Shown: positions 31,988 to 39,256 of the stretch, piece by piece
Position numbering within the stretch: the stretch's first letter is position 1
Layout: each line of letters starts with the position of its first letter
Virus record (IMG/VR): IMGVR_UViG_3300045961_000282
Coordinates: 126,001-190,000 of that record
Direction: 5' to 3' (one strand)
Length of the DNA: 64,000 bases
From: a virus
Notes under the pieces: model-generated
The model's database searches: none
The model's input: only the letters and a program-made list of their open reading frames with translations
Told to the model about the DNA's origin: nothing
Translations under genes and position numbers: made by a program

Positions 31988-32637
31988 GAGGAGAACAACT
32001 GCCCCTGCGCCACAGCCTCGCGGGCGGCGGCGTTGACCTGCTTGGCCAGTTTCCGCGCCTCAGCAGCCGTCAGGTGCAGCGGGCCGTTGGAGGTGTGCAC
32101 CAGAACCTCACCATCGACAGCAGCGGCGTGGAAGTGCGCCCGCCCCGGCAGCACCTCGAAGCAGGTGTCGGGGCCGTCGGGCACCACCACCCGCAGGCCG
32201 GTCGCGCGCAGGGCGGCGGCGATCTCCTCGGGGTCGCCGATCCAGTGCAGGAACAGCGAATCCACCAAGTCGTTGTAGACCGTCAGTCGGGCGGTGATGG
32301 AGTCGGCAGCAGCCTCCTCGGCGTGGGCCTCCATCCACTCCAGCGCCGCCTCATCGTCCTCGGGAAGGCGGTCCCAGAAGTCGTCGGTCTGCGGCATCGC
32401 ATCGGCGTCGCCCAAGAAGGCTCGGGAGTCCGTCTGCTCGTGCCACCAGATCGTCTTGAGGTCCTCGGGGAACTCGCCGTCGGCGCCGACCTGCCGGGCG
32501 ATCTCAGTCCATCCGCACGTCGCGCAGCACATCTCCCACGCGGCGGGCATGATCAGGTAGTCCCGAAGGGCCAGTTCCGCCAGCGCCGCGGCGAGACGCT
32601 CGCGGTCGTTCGCATGTTCGCGCGACCGGTTGCTCAT
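31984..32637 (-). CDS. conserved-looking protein with Cys cluster
   Basis: ATG at 32637 follows TACCGT by seven bases (leaderless). The 217-residue protein has WEMCCATCGWTEI near residue 35, an acidic middle and a C-terminal alpha/beta part (LTAAEARKLAKQVNAA). The region LVDSLFLHWIGDPEEI...GLRVVVPDG recalls an actinobacterial DUF (possibly DUF6891), which I cannot confirm. Two dispersed motif copies lie inside the gene. Confidence 0.6.
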   Translation of the reverse strand: MSNRSREHANDRERLAAALAELALRDYLIMPAAWEMCCATCGWTEIARQVGADGEFPEDLKTIWWHEQTDSRAFLGDADAMPQTDDFWDRLPEDDEAALEWMEAHAEEAAADSITARLTVYNDLVDSLFLHWIGDPEEIAAALRATGLRVVVPDGPDTCFEVLPGRAHFHAAAVDGEVLVHTSNGPLHLTAAEARKLAKQVNAAAREAVAQGQLFSS

Positions 32638-32754
32638 GGGCAGCACGGTAACCCAGCGTCGTGACCCAAGGGTTTGCTTTCTTGCAACCAGATTCCGTTG
32701 ACACGGGCGCGGCGAACTTGCAGTGCTGCACCAATTGGTCCAATCTGGTGTCCC

Positions 32755-33156
32755 ATGACGGTGACGGTTATGGTTGTTCAGCAGGATCTGACCCTCTGGC
32801 ACCTGCACAGTGCGTGCGCCGACCCGGACATCTCCGCCGACATATGGTTTGACGACGCCGACACCGCGCGCCGGATCTGTGGTCGCTGCCCCGTGCGCAA
32901 CGCCTGCCTGCAATATGCGATGGACGTCGAGGCTGACGGCGAACGGCTGCATGGAGTGTGGGGCGGATTGAGTCCCATCCAACGGCAGCGACTGCGCGAG
33001 AATCCCGAATCGCTGGATCGAATGCGCCGCGTGAGGTCCAAGACCCGGCTGCGCTCCCTGCCCTCACCGCGGATCAAAGCCGAGCAGCCACAACCGAAGC
33101 ACGAACTCCACCCCGTCCAACTGACCCTGATTGATTTGACTCAGCACACCGCCTAG
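32755..33156 (+). CDS. WhiB-family iron-sulfur transcription factor
   Basis: The 133-residue protein has the four WhiB cysteines (Cys21, Cys42, Cys45, Cys51; C-X20-C-X2-C-X5-C) and the GVWGG turn (68-72), then a basic C-terminal tail. WhiB proteins bind a 4Fe-4S cluster and sigma factor region 4. Phage WhiB proteins (as in mycobacteriophage TM4) can block host WhiB2 and septation. I used the ATG at 32755; there is no clear ribosome site. Confidence 0.92.
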   Translation: MTVTVMVVQQDLTLWHLHSACADPDISADIWFDDADTARRICGRCPVRNACLQYAMDVEADGERLHGVWGGLSPIQRQRLRENPESLDRMRRVRSKTRLRSLPSPRIKAEQPQPKHELHPVQLTLIDLTQHTA

Positions 33157-33194
33157 CGTATAGTTGTTCCTGTGAGCGAGGGAAGGACCCTCGC
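33136..33194 (+). promoter_or_regulatory. promoter with leader hairpin (family member 4)
   Basis: TTGACT, 17-bp spacer, TATAGT (33159-33164), then perfect hairpin GCGAGGG-AAGGA-CCCTCGC. The -35 box overlaps the end of the WhiB gene. Confidence 0.75.
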
Positions 33195-33217
33195 CCGAAT
33201 GAAAGGGAACAACCACC

Positions 33218-33364
33218 ATGAGCAACAACAACCGCCGCCCGCAGGCCTCCAAGCGCAACCGCGACGAGGCCTACCACAAGGCCTACGACCTCTGGGCCGC
33301 CGAGCAGGCCTACCAGCAGATGCTGGAGGAGTGGGAGCAGGACCTGCTCTACACCGAGCACTGA
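33218..33364 (+). CDS. 48-residue helical protein
   Basis: ATG at 33218 follows GAAAGGGAAC. The product has a basic arm (SNNNRRPQASKRNRD) and an acidic, aromatic helix (AYHKAYDLWAAEQAYQQM). It forms a complete unit with the hairpin leader and the terminator at 33375. No family recognised. Confidence 0.6.
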   Translation: MSNNNRRPQASKRNRDEAYHKAYDLWAAEQAYQQMLEEWEQDLLYTEH

Positions 33365-33374
33365 GGCAAAAAGC

Positions 33375-33407
33375 GAACCCCCCGTACCGAACTGGTACGG
33401 GGGGTTC
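33375..33407. terminator. terminator between convergent genes
   Basis: GAACCCCCCGTACC / GGTACGGGGGGTTC, perfect 14-bp stem. Confidence 0.85.
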
Positions 33408-33413
33408 GTCGTC

Positions 33414-33809
33414 TCAGCGGTTCGGCGAGAAGTGCGGGTCCTCCGTGAGCAGCACGCCCGCCATCCACGCGGCCATCGCGCCGGGCTGGGGTTCGATGTA
33501 TCCCCGCCACGGCCTGTCGAAGATCATGGCATCTCCTTCATCGCGATAGCGGCTTGCCCCCATCAGCACTTCGCGCCGCCCGTCCGGCAGGCCGGTGCCC
33601 ACCTTGTCGAGCACGGCCACGACGTAGAAGCGCCCCGACCCCCGCATCGGCGAGCGAGCGCGCACGCCCACGTGGCCGTCGGAGAAGGTCTCGACCTTGG
33701 TGACCTCGGCGCCGGGGACCAGCAGCGGGATCAATCGCTTGAGCAGCCAGTAGGGCGGCTCCTCAGCATCCACCGGAGCAGCGGCGCGAAGATCGGCGAG
33801 AAGGCTCAT
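33414..33809 (-). CDS. conserved-type hypothetical protein (131 residues)
   Basis: ATG at 33809. The product has a helical N-terminus (PPYWLLKRLIPLLVPGAEV) and a beta-rich remainder ending DPHFSPNR. No signal or membrane segment. A strong hairpin (33830-33867) lies just upstream. Function unknown. Confidence 0.65.
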   Translation of the reverse strand: MSLLADLRAAAPVDAEEPPYWLLKRLIPLLVPGAEVTKVETFSDGHVGVRARSPMRGSGRFYVVAVLDKVGTGLPDGRREVLMGASRYRDEGDAMIFDRPWRGYIEPQPGAMAAWMAGVLLTEDPHFSPNR

Positions 33810-33829
33810 GGGTCCTCACGGGAAAAGGG

Positions 33830-33867
33830 GAGAGCCCCAGTCTACGGGGGGGTCGACTGGGGCTCTC
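33830..33867. terminator. hairpin, terminator or leader structure
   Basis: GAGAGCCCCAGT / ACTGGGGCTCTC stem with a 14-base loop upstream of the gene ending at 33414. Confidence 0.6.
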
Positions 33868-33970
33868 AGGCCGGACGAACGAAGTGTCCCTGATCGACGG
33901 GGGAGCAGATCTGGGTCCTTCATGAGTTCGTGCCGAACAAAAGGAATGCTAACCGAACCCCGCGCTGGGG

Positions 33971-34216
33971 TCAAGCCAGCACGTCGCCGGGCAGCACGGG
34001 GCCAGCGATCCGCTCGCCGTTGACGTCGAGGATCACGATGGGGTTGGGCGCCTCGGAGAACATCGCCGGGCGCACAACGGTGACCAGCGTTCCCTCGATG
34101 GCGAAGTCGCCGCTGTTCAGCCGGATGTACGAACCGACCATCGTCTGGAGCAGGGCGAAGCGCGTCGCTGGGTCATGGGGAAGGACCAGCGGAGCCCGGC
34201 AAGCCGTGGTGCTCAT
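33971..34216 (-). CDS. 81-residue beta-rich protein
   Basis: ATG at 34216 follows AGGAGAGAGG. The product contains GDFAIEGTLVTVVRP and NGERIAGPVLPGDVLA, a small beta-barrel-like pattern. Cytoplasmic. Not recognised. Confidence 0.6.
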   Translation of the reverse strand: MSTTACRAPLVLPHDPATRFALLQTMVGSYIRLNSGDFAIEGTLVTVVRPAMFSEAPNPIVILDVNGERIAGPVLPGDVLA

Positions 34217-34320
34217 GGTTCCCACCTCTCTCCTTCTCGAGGCTCGAGTCTGATCTCGTGCCCGACAAACCATACTGTCACACAAGAAAAGACCCATGTC
34301 AAGAACAGGCGCGCCAACTT

Positions 34321-34527
34321 TCAACAATCCGATTCCGGCTCCTCGAGCCCCTTCTCAGGCGCGCGCGACCGGCGCCGATTCCACCAGAGACGGATCGGGA
34401 CGATGGCGAAAACGCCGATGGCTAGGGCGATCTCGGCCAGCAGCGACCACACAAGGGTTGCAAACTGATCTGGAGTCAGGGCCAAAGGAAAAGCCCCCTC
34501 GACCAGCAGGTCGAGGGGGCTTTCCAT
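34321..34527 (-). CDS. single-helix membrane protein, start overlaps a terminator hairpin
   Basis: With ATG at 34527 the protein is 68 residues with one membrane helix (about 25-45) and a basic then acidic tail. The first 14 codons coincide with a perfect hairpin (34490-34523). If that hairpin ends transcription from the upstream gene, the true start may be a TTG near 34482. Both readings keep the membrane helix. Confidence 0.5.
   Translation of the reverse strand: MESPLDLLVEGAFPLALTPDQFATLVWSLLAEIALAIGVFAIVPIRLWWNRRRSRAPEKGLEEPESDC
34490..34523. terminator. terminator hairpin overlapping a start region
   Basis: AAAGCCCCCTCGACC / GGTCGAGGGGGCTTT, perfect 15-bp stem with A and T tracts on opposite sides. 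Confidence 0.75.
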
Positions 34528-34539
34528 GCTTGCTCCGGG

Positions 34540-34689
34540 TTATCGCTCTTTCAGGCCGACGATTGCGAGGACTCCGGCGAACCCAAGGGTGAGCGCGGCG
34601 TCCATGTCGTCAATGACATCGAGGATGCCCAGAACGGATGCTCCAACGCCCATCACCACCGCGGAGATGGTGACGTAGGCAGGTCTCAC
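34540..34689 (-). CDS. 49-residue two-helix membrane protein
   Basis: GTG at 34689 overlaps the upstream stop (GTGA). The product (MRPAYVTISAVVMGVGASVLG...) has two short hydrophobic segments. It is similar in size to minimal holins. Transcribed with the gene at 34686. Confidence 0.6.
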   Translation of the reverse strand: MRPAYVTISAVVMGVGASVLGILDVIDDMDAALTLGFAGVLAIVGLKER

Positions 34690-34868
34690 AGTTCTTCGTC
34701 CAGCGTCACCGAGACGACGCGCTGGATCGGGACGGCCAGAACGACGACCCCGACCTCGGGGTCGATGATCTTGGCCCACGCCGGATCAAGGCTGACCTTG
34801 CCCGGTGCGGACTCGGCGAGGATCTTTCCATCACCCTGCTCGTACTCGATGGTCCATGACTGATTCAT
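34686..34868 (-). CDS. 60-residue beta-rich protein
   Basis: ATG at 34868 follows an A/C-rich leader (AACAACAACCACTACCAACGAAGGAG) with TACTAT upstream, the minus-strand version of the common leader. The protein (WTIEYEQGDGKILAESAPGK...) looks like a small beta-barrel. Function unknown. Confidence 0.65.
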   Translation of the reverse strand: MNQSWTIEYEQGDGKILAESAPGKVSLDPAWAKIIDPEVGVVVLAVPIQRVVSVTLDEEL

Positions 34869-34929
34869 TGGGGTGCTCCTTCGTTGGTAGTGGTTGTTGT
34901 TTCACGCAATAGTAGCACCCCGCGCGAGG

Positions 34930-35094
34930 TCAGGACGAGGAGGCCCTCGCCGCCAACCGTGCCGCGCGCTCAGCCAACTGCGCCTCTCGAGCCGCCCGGC
35001 GCGTCTCGCGCTCCTTCTGCTCGCGCAGTGCGGCGGACATCGATGGGGACTTGGGATCCCACGAACGGACATTGGGAGAGGTGCTGACGGCCAT
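34930..35094 (-). CDS. 54-residue Ala/Arg-rich helical protein
   Basis: ATG at 35094. The product has a short N-terminal segment and a long charged helix (LREQKERETRRAAREAQLAERAARLAAR), likely a coiled coil or nucleic-acid binder. No clear ribosome site, so confidence is moderate. Confidence 0.45.
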   Translation of the reverse strand: MAVSTSPNVRSWDPKSPSMSAALREQKERETRRAAREAQLAERAARLAARASSS

Positions 35095-35192
35095 GTTCGA
35101 CTCCGATGCGTGGAAGGTGGGGCGTCCCTGCGTCAGGTCAAGGATACGGATGTCGGGGACGCTGCACCCGGCGATTCCCTACCCTGCCGTGC

Positions 35193-35318
35193 ATGAAGCC
35201 ACAGGATCTGGCCGCCGATGTCCTGTACCTGTCCCTTGCCGTCCCGGTCGCGCTCGCGATGCACGTGGCCATCGGCGCAGTGGAGGGGATCGAGTGGCTC
35301 AAGAGCCTGCGTCCCTGA
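35193..35318 (+). CDS. 41-residue membrane protein
   Basis: ATG at 35193 lies seven bases after TACCCT (leaderless). One hydrophobic helix (DVLYLSLAVPVALAMHVAIGAV) followed by a basic end. It overlaps a second membrane gene in another frame. Confidence 0.55.
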   Translation: MKPQDLAADVLYLSLAVPVALAMHVAIGAVEGIEWLKSLRP

Positions 35319-35449
35319 CTGCCGCCGGGGTCGGCGCGCTGGCCGGAGTGATCGCCGCCGCCCTCGCTGGGTACGTCGTGGCCGAGCGGGTGACGACGTG
35401 GATGAGTTCTGTCATGTCCCCGTCGCAGACTGGTTCCAGCACGGATTAG
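35294..35449 (+). CDS. 51-residue membrane protein overlapping the previous gene
   Basis: GTG at 35294 with GAGGGG nine bases before. One or two hydrophobic segments (LTAAGVGALAGVIAAALAGYVVA). The 25-base overlap with the preceding membrane gene suggests a paired system such as holin/antiholin or spanin, but there is no lysin nearby. Confidence 0.5.
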   Translation: MAQEPASLTAAGVGALAGVIAAALAGYVVAERVTTWMSSVMSPSQTGSSTD

Positions 35450-35506
35450 GTGATCCGCACTAGTTCGTGTAGTCTTATTCCTGTGAGCGAGGGAAGTGCC
35501 CCGCTC
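35444..35506 (+). promoter_or_regulatory. promoter with leader hairpin (family member 5)
   Basis: GCACGGATTA-GGTGATCCGCACTAG leads to TAGTCT (35470-35475) and hairpin GAGCG-A-GGG/CCC-CGCTC. The upstream 50 bp is nearly identical to 45279-45330. Confidence 0.65.
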
Positions 35507-35528
35507 CTGATCCCTGAGGAGGGACCCC

Positions 35529-35801
35529 ATGTACGAGACCTACGAGGCCGCGATCGACGCGATTCAGGCGCTCATCGACGAGCCGTCCGTCCGTGACGAC
35601 GAGGTTGCCCAGTGCGAGGACTGCCTCCGCTACGGCGACGCTGAGAGCGACGACATGCGCTACGAGGACGAGCCGGGCGTCTGGCAGTGCGAGGAGTGCG
35701 CCGAGGCGTGGCACCGCCAGTGCATCGCGGACGCGCTCTACGACGTGCGCGGTCGCCTCGACTGGCAGGAGCGCACGGGGCGGCTGACTCTCTCCGTCTG
35801 A
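35529..35801 (+). CDS. 90-residue zinc-ribbon protein
   Basis: ATG at 35529 after GAGGAGGGACC. The acidic protein has CEDCLRYGD and CEECAEAWHRQC, a CxxC...CxxC ribbon. Monocistronic with a TTCG-loop terminator. Function unknown. Confidence 0.7.
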   Translation: MYETYEAAIDAIQALIDEPSVRDDEVAQCEDCLRYGDAESDDMRYEDEPGVWQCEECAEAWHRQCIADALYDVRGRLDWQERTGRLTLSV

Positions 35802-35810
35802 CCCCCCACG

Positions 35811-35832
35811 GCCCCCCGCTTCGGCGGGGGGC
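35811..35832 (+). terminator. terminator with TTCG tetraloop
   Basis: GCCCCCCGC-TTCG-GCGGGGGGC. Confidence 0.85.
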
Positions 35833-35886
35833 TTTCCCGTGCCCGCCTCGCGTGTGTGCGCGACCGGCGTTGCTAGGCTGCCGAGC

Positions 35887-36117
35887 ATGGCGCACCTCGA
35901 ATACTCCGAGCACTGGGCACGGCTGACTGAGCAGCGGCACGACGCCTACATGGACGCCCTGTACCAAGCGGCGCAGGACGGCGAGGACATGGAAACCCTG
36001 AGCGGCATCCCGTTCTGCGGCGAATGCTCAGAGTGCGAGCGCAGGGAGTCATGGGTGTTCCTGATGATGGAAGCCGTGAAGGCGCACCGCTGCGGGATAT
36101 TGAATCTCGTCGAATAG
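35887..36117 (+). CDS. 76-residue Cys-cluster protein
   Basis: ATG at 35887 lies seven bases after TAGGCT (leaderless). The product holds FCGECSECERRESW, three closely spaced cysteines, and a helical N-terminus (WARLTEQRHDAYMDALYQAA). It may bind metal. Not recognised. Confidence 0.65.
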   Translation: MAHLEYSEHWARLTEQRHDAYMDALYQAAQDGEDMETLSGIPFCGECSECERRESWVFLMMEAVKAHRCGILNLVE

Positions 36118-36136
36118 GCGTGCTAATATTGTTCCC

Positions 36137-36598
36137 ATGACCACCACCACCATCACCCTCGTCGACGCACCCGAGGTCACCTTCATCTCCGTCGGGGCGC
36201 CCGACGAGGACCTCGTGCAGCCGCTGAAGAACGCCTACTGGCACAAGCCTGAGGGCGGGATCTGGACCTGCCCCGCTGGCGCCGAGGAGAACTGGGCCAA
36301 CTGGTGCGCCACCGAGATGCCCGAGTGGATCGAGGGCACGGACACCTACCGCCTGACGCCGCGCGCCGGGACGCAGGTGGCGGTCATCGACTCGTTCGAT
36401 GACCTGCGCGCCCTGATCGAGGCCTACCCGCTGCGCGACGCGCTGAGCGGGACTGGCCTGAACTTCGAGGCCATGGCCCGCGACTTCGATGGGATCTGGC
36501 TGACCGCCCGTGGCCAGTGGGCCACCCGGTTCACGACCCCCGGCCTGTACGGGTGGGACGTCGAGACCGTGCTTTTCTTCCGGTGGAGTTTCCAGTGA
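36137..36598 (+). CDS. 153-residue hypothetical protein
   Basis: ATG at 36137 follows TAATAT by seven bases (leaderless). The protein starts with a Thr run and ends with a Trp-rich part (WLTARGQWATRF...LYGWDVETVLFFRW). It is compact and soluble. It overlaps the next gene by GTGA. I recognise a pattern common in actinophage small genes but no function. Confidence 0.65.
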   Translation: MTTTTITLVDAPEVTFISVGAPDEDLVQPLKNAYWHKPEGGIWTCPAGAEENWANWCATEMPEWIEGTDTYRLTPRAGTQVAVIDSFDDLRALIEAYPLRDALSGTGLNFEAMARDFDGIWLTARGQWATRFTTPGLYGWDVETVLFFRWSFQ

Positions 36599-36810
36599 TC
36601 CGCCCTGAGCAGCCCGAGCCCATCGAGGGGCTCTACGACGCCTTCTACGCCGTTGCCCTGCGCGGCAGGGAACTGGGCTCCGGCCCCTTCGATGGCGCGC
36701 TGTCCACCCTGCCCGATGGAGTGGTGGAGTACCTCGTTGCCATGAACATCCCCGTCGAGAACGCCAAGGGGATCGCCATGGGCATCGCCATCGGGCGGCT
36801 GCTTCCATAG
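36595..36810 (+). CDS. 71-residue hypothetical protein
   Basis: GTG at 36595 overlaps the upstream stop. The product is helical with a Gly-rich C-terminus (AKGIAMGIAIGRLLP). Co-translated with the preceding gene. Confidence 0.6.
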   Translation: MIRPEQPEPIEGLYDAFYAVALRGRELGSGPFDGALSTLPDGVVEYLVAMNIPVENAKGIAMGIAIGRLLP

Positions 36811-36882
36811 GCGCACACACGCGCGCACCACCGTCAAGAGCGCCCGCACCGTCAAGGTGAAGTGACCCTGAACCTTCCCAAG

Positions 36883-36908
36883 AAGGCCCCCGCTTCGGCG
36901 GGGGCCTT
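36883..36908 (+). terminator. terminator with TTCG tetraloop
   Basis: AAGGCCCCCGC-TTCG-GCGGGGGCCTT. Confidence 0.85.
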
Positions 36909-36957
36909 CGTCGTCTCCGAGAGTTGCTGTTCCTGAGGTTCCTGTGCTATGGTTTAC

Positions 36958-36963
36958 CTACCA
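36958..36963 (+). promoter_or_regulatory. -10 box and A/C-rich leader
   Basis: TATGGT followed by TTACCTACCAACACAACCAC and GAAAGGAGG. The same 30 bases recur before the gene at 38083. Confidence 0.65.
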
Positions 36964-36993
36964 ACACAACCACCACCACGAAAGGAGGCCCTC

Positions 36994-37443
36994 ATGAGGG
37001 ACGCAGTGATCATCGACGTTGATGGCACCCTTGCGAACGTCTCCGGCATTCGACATCACGTTCGTAAAACTGCGGATCATCCCTTCAAGGACTTCTCGAA
37101 GTTCCATGCCGAGAGCGTCGATTGCCCGCCGAACGAGCAGGCCGTGGCCATCGCCCGCGAGGCGCACGAGGCCGGGCTGGCCGTGCTGATCGTCACCGCC
37201 CGCCGAGCGATGTGGCGCCACCACACCGCGTGGTTCCTCGCCCTGCACGACATCCCCAGCGACGCGCTGTTCATGCGCGGCAACGACGACCACCGCCGCG
37301 ATGTCGAGGTCAAACGCGACATCCTCGCCCAGATCCGCACCCGGTGGAACCCGGTGCACGCCGTGGACGACAATCCAAGCATTTTGGCGCTCTGGGCCTC
37401 CGAGGGGATTCCGACCACCGTGATCCCCGGCTGGGAGGACTGA
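36994..37443 (+). CDS. HAD-family phosphatase like the Pnkp 3'-phosphatase domain
   Basis: ATG at 36994 after AAAGGAGG gives 149 residues. HAD motif I is DVDGTLA (8-14), motif II VTARR, and motif III/IV VHAVDDNPSI. The order and length match the C-terminal phosphatase domain of T4 polynucleotide kinase, without the kinase part. It may remove 3'-phosphates from RNA or DNA during repair or tRNA restoration, or act on nucleotides. Confidence 0.85.
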   Translation: MRDAVIIDVDGTLANVSGIRHHVRKTADHPFKDFSKFHAESVDCPPNEQAVAIAREAHEAGLAVLIVTARRAMWRHHTAWFLALHDIPSDALFMRGNDDHRRDVEVKRDILAQIRTRWNPVHAVDDNPSILALWASEGIPTTVIPGWED

Positions 37444-37456
37444 GTACCATATCTTT

Positions 37457-38029
37457 ATGGACCGAGTCGTTATGTGTTCCTACTGTGGCGAAAAGCCAAT
37501 AAAGGCTAATGGTCTGTGCTCTGGACATGCAGAGCAAATGCGATTAGGCAAGGAACTTAGGCCACTAGGCCGCAGGCGGCTCTGGTGGAATCCTGAATCC
37601 GTTCTGATCGACTACTCCAAACGCGATGCAGAAACAGGTTGTCTCATCTGGACCGCTGTCAAGAATCAGGCTGGATATGGCCTCTGCACCCTCGGCCTCG
37701 CTCACCGCGTCTCCTACAGAACATGGGTTGGCCCGATCCCCGAGGGCCTCTACGTCCTTCATCACTGCGACAACCCGCCATGCATCGAGCCGACTCACCT
37801 CTACGCCGGAACGCAGGCCGACAACATGCGGGACATGTACGCGCGCGACCGGCAACGACACTCTCCCCGACCCGGCGAAGCGAACCCCGCCGCGAAACTG
37901 ACCGAGGCGCAGGTGCTTGCCATCCGTGCCGACACCCGACCACAGCGCGCCATCGCGAAGGACTACAGGATCACGCAAGCGATGGTCAGTCTCATCAAGC
38001 GTCGAGAGAAGTGGACACACCTGCCATAG
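37457..38029 (+). CDS. HNH homing endonuclease
   Basis: The 190-residue protein has an N-terminal Cys finger (CSYCGEKPIKANGLCSGH), an HNH_3 domain (YVLHHCDNPPCIEPTHLYAGT) and a C-terminal HTH (RAIAKDYRITQAMVSLIK). The gene is richer in A+T than its neighbours, indicating recent insertion. It contains a forward dispersed motif (37843-37852). The promoter of the following gene resembles the one before the HAD gene, as if the element had landed between duplicated units. Confidence 0.9.
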   Translation: MDRVVMCSYCGEKPIKANGLCSGHAEQMRLGKELRPLGRRRLWWNPESVLIDYSKRDAETGCLIWTAVKNQAGYGLCTLGLAHRVSYRTWVGPIPEGLYVLHHCDNPPCIEPTHLYAGTQADNMRDMYARDRQRHSPRPGEANPAAKLTEAQVLAIRADTRPQRAIAKDYRITQAMVSLIKRREKWTHLP

Positions 38030-38035
38030 ACGTGC

Positions 38036-38041
38036 TATGGT
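38036..38041 (+). promoter_or_regulatory. -10 box and A/C-rich leader
   Basis: TATGGT then TTACCTACCAACACAACAAC and GAAGGAAC, nearly identical to the 36958 unit. Confidence 0.65.
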
Positions 38042-38082
38042 TTACCTACCAACACAACAACCACCAGAAAGAAGGAACTTCA

Positions 38083-38217
38083 ATGAAGTGGACTGGGGCA
38101 GATGATGTCCTTGCCGAGATACGCCGCGTCAACATCGCCTACCTCGAACACGAACTGCTCGACCCCCCGTACCTGCACACGGACCTGTGCAGGATCTGCT
38201 TCCCGCGCATCCGCTGA
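38083..38217 (+). CDS. 44-residue protein with Cys pair
   Basis: ATG at 38083. The product ends LCRICFPRIR, with a CxxC pair, after a helical acidic part. It is cotranscribed with the next gene. Confidence 0.6.
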   Translation: MKWTGADDVLAEIRRVNIAYLEHELLDPPYLHTDLCRICFPRIR

Positions 38218-38236
38218 CTCGACTGAGAGGAGTGAC

Positions 38237-38431
38237 ATGAAAACCGGCTTCGAGAACTACCACACCGATGCCCTCGCGTGGTGGGTGTGGCACATGGACA
38301 ACGACGGCTGCGAACGCTGCCCGGACGGCACCTCCCCCGAGGTCGCCGAGCGGGTCCGCGCCGAGTGGGCCACCCGCTCACAGGTCCTGCCCCGGCACCT
38401 GCGGGACGGGCGGTTCGACCGCATCCGCTGA
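38237..38431 (+). CDS. 64-residue protein with CERC motif
   Basis: ATG at 38237 after GAGAGGAG. It contains WWVWHMDNDGCERC and an acidic helix. Similar short Cys-pair proteins recur across the window. Function unknown. Confidence 0.6.
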   Translation: MKTGFENYHTDALAWWVWHMDNDGCERCPDGTSPEVAERVRAEWATRSQVLPRHLRDGRFDRIR

Positions 38432-38433
38432 CC

Positions 38434-38467
38434 AGCGCCCCGGCTTCCTCACGGAGGTCGGGGCGCT
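38434..38467 (+). terminator. intrinsic terminator
   Basis: AGCGCCCCG / CGGGGCGCT stem. Confidence 0.75.
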
Positions 38468-38482
38468 CTCGTGTGTACGTGC

Positions 38483-38544
38483 GCGCGACCGGCTCGTCGA
38501 TCGCTCGAGCCCCACCTCGACGACTTCGGGGGTCGTATGGTTCG
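38483..38544 (+). repeat. composite intergenic module 1
   Basis: GCGCGACCGG (38483-38492), a CTCGAG-containing middle and CGTATGGTTCG (38534-38544). The same order is seen near 41.4, 47.4, 52.3 and 55.2 kb and, reversed, at 44.6 kb. Confidence 0.7.
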
Positions 38545-38569
38545 GTTTGCATTAGGGCACCGCGGTCTG

Positions 38570-38575
38570 TATAGT
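38570..38575 (+). promoter_or_regulatory. -10 box with A/C-rich leader
   Basis: TATAGT then CATCACCACCACCACGACG and AAAGGAAC. Confidence 0.65.
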
Positions 38576-38612
38576 TGTAGCCATCACCACCACCACGACG
38601 AAAGGAACTGAC

Positions 38613-38843
38613 ATGGTGAAGATTGAGTTCGAGACGAACAACGAGGCGTTCGCCGACGCCCCCGGCATCGAGATCGCCCGCATCCTGCGGCGGCTCGCCG
38701 ACACGCTGGAGCCTGCCATGGGCGGCGACTGGGGACCCCTGCTCATCAAGGACACCCTCGGCAACACGGTGGGCGCCGCGCGGGTGCAGGTGTGCCGCTC
38801 CGACTGCCTGCTGGCCGACGGTCACCCCGGCGAGTGCGTCTGA
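38613..38843 (+). CDS. 76-residue hypothetical protein
   Basis: ATG at 38613. The product has a beta-strand start (MVKIEFETNN), a helix (IEIARILRRLADTLE) and a Cys-containing end (VCRSDCLLADGHPGEC). Monocistronic with its own promoter. Confidence 0.65.
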   Translation: MVKIEFETNNEAFADAPGIEIARILRRLADTLEPAMGGDWGPLLIKDTLGNTVGAARVQVCRSDCLLADGHPGECV

Positions 38844-38918
38844 GTTTGACATGGGCAGGCGATAGGCGTAATGTTAGTCATGTAAGAACAACAACACCAC
38901 AGAGAGAGCGAGAATGAG

Positions 38919-39146
38919 ATGACGTTCACGATGGACCTGCGCGGTTCGGGGGTCTACTCCTACGACGAGGAAGTCGCCATCGAGTGTGAGTGCGGCTCCA
39001 CGGAGGGCACCCGGTTCGTTGACGACTGGAAGGTCGCAGTAGTCACCTGCGACAACTGCCAGATGGAGCAGCCCGAGGAGGACGACGAGGACCCCGACTA
39101 CGCGCGGGACCTTTGGTTGGAGCAGGAGTACGAGGACCGCTACTGA
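38919..39146 (+). CDS. 75-residue zinc-ribbon protein
   Basis: ATG at 38919. CECGSTEG and CDNCQMEQP form a zinc ribbon, followed by a very acidic tail (PEEDDEDPD). TAATGT lies upstream. Function unknown. Confidence 0.7.
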   Translation: MTFTMDLRGSGVYSYDEEVAIECECGSTEGTRFVDDWKVAVVTCDNCQMEQPEEDDEDPDYARDLWLEQEYEDRY

Positions 39147-39150
39147 CCCC

Positions 39151-39178
39151 GAAGGCCCCCGGGAAACCGGGGGCCTTC
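39151..39178 (+). terminator. terminator with GAAA tetraloop
   Basis: GAAGGCCCCCGG-GAAA-CCGGGGGCCTTC. Confidence 0.9.
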
Positions 39179-39256
39179 GTCATTGCCGCGTTTGACGTTT
39201 GACACAACGGGCATACTGGAATGAGCACGACCACCAACAACACGAAAGGACCACCT

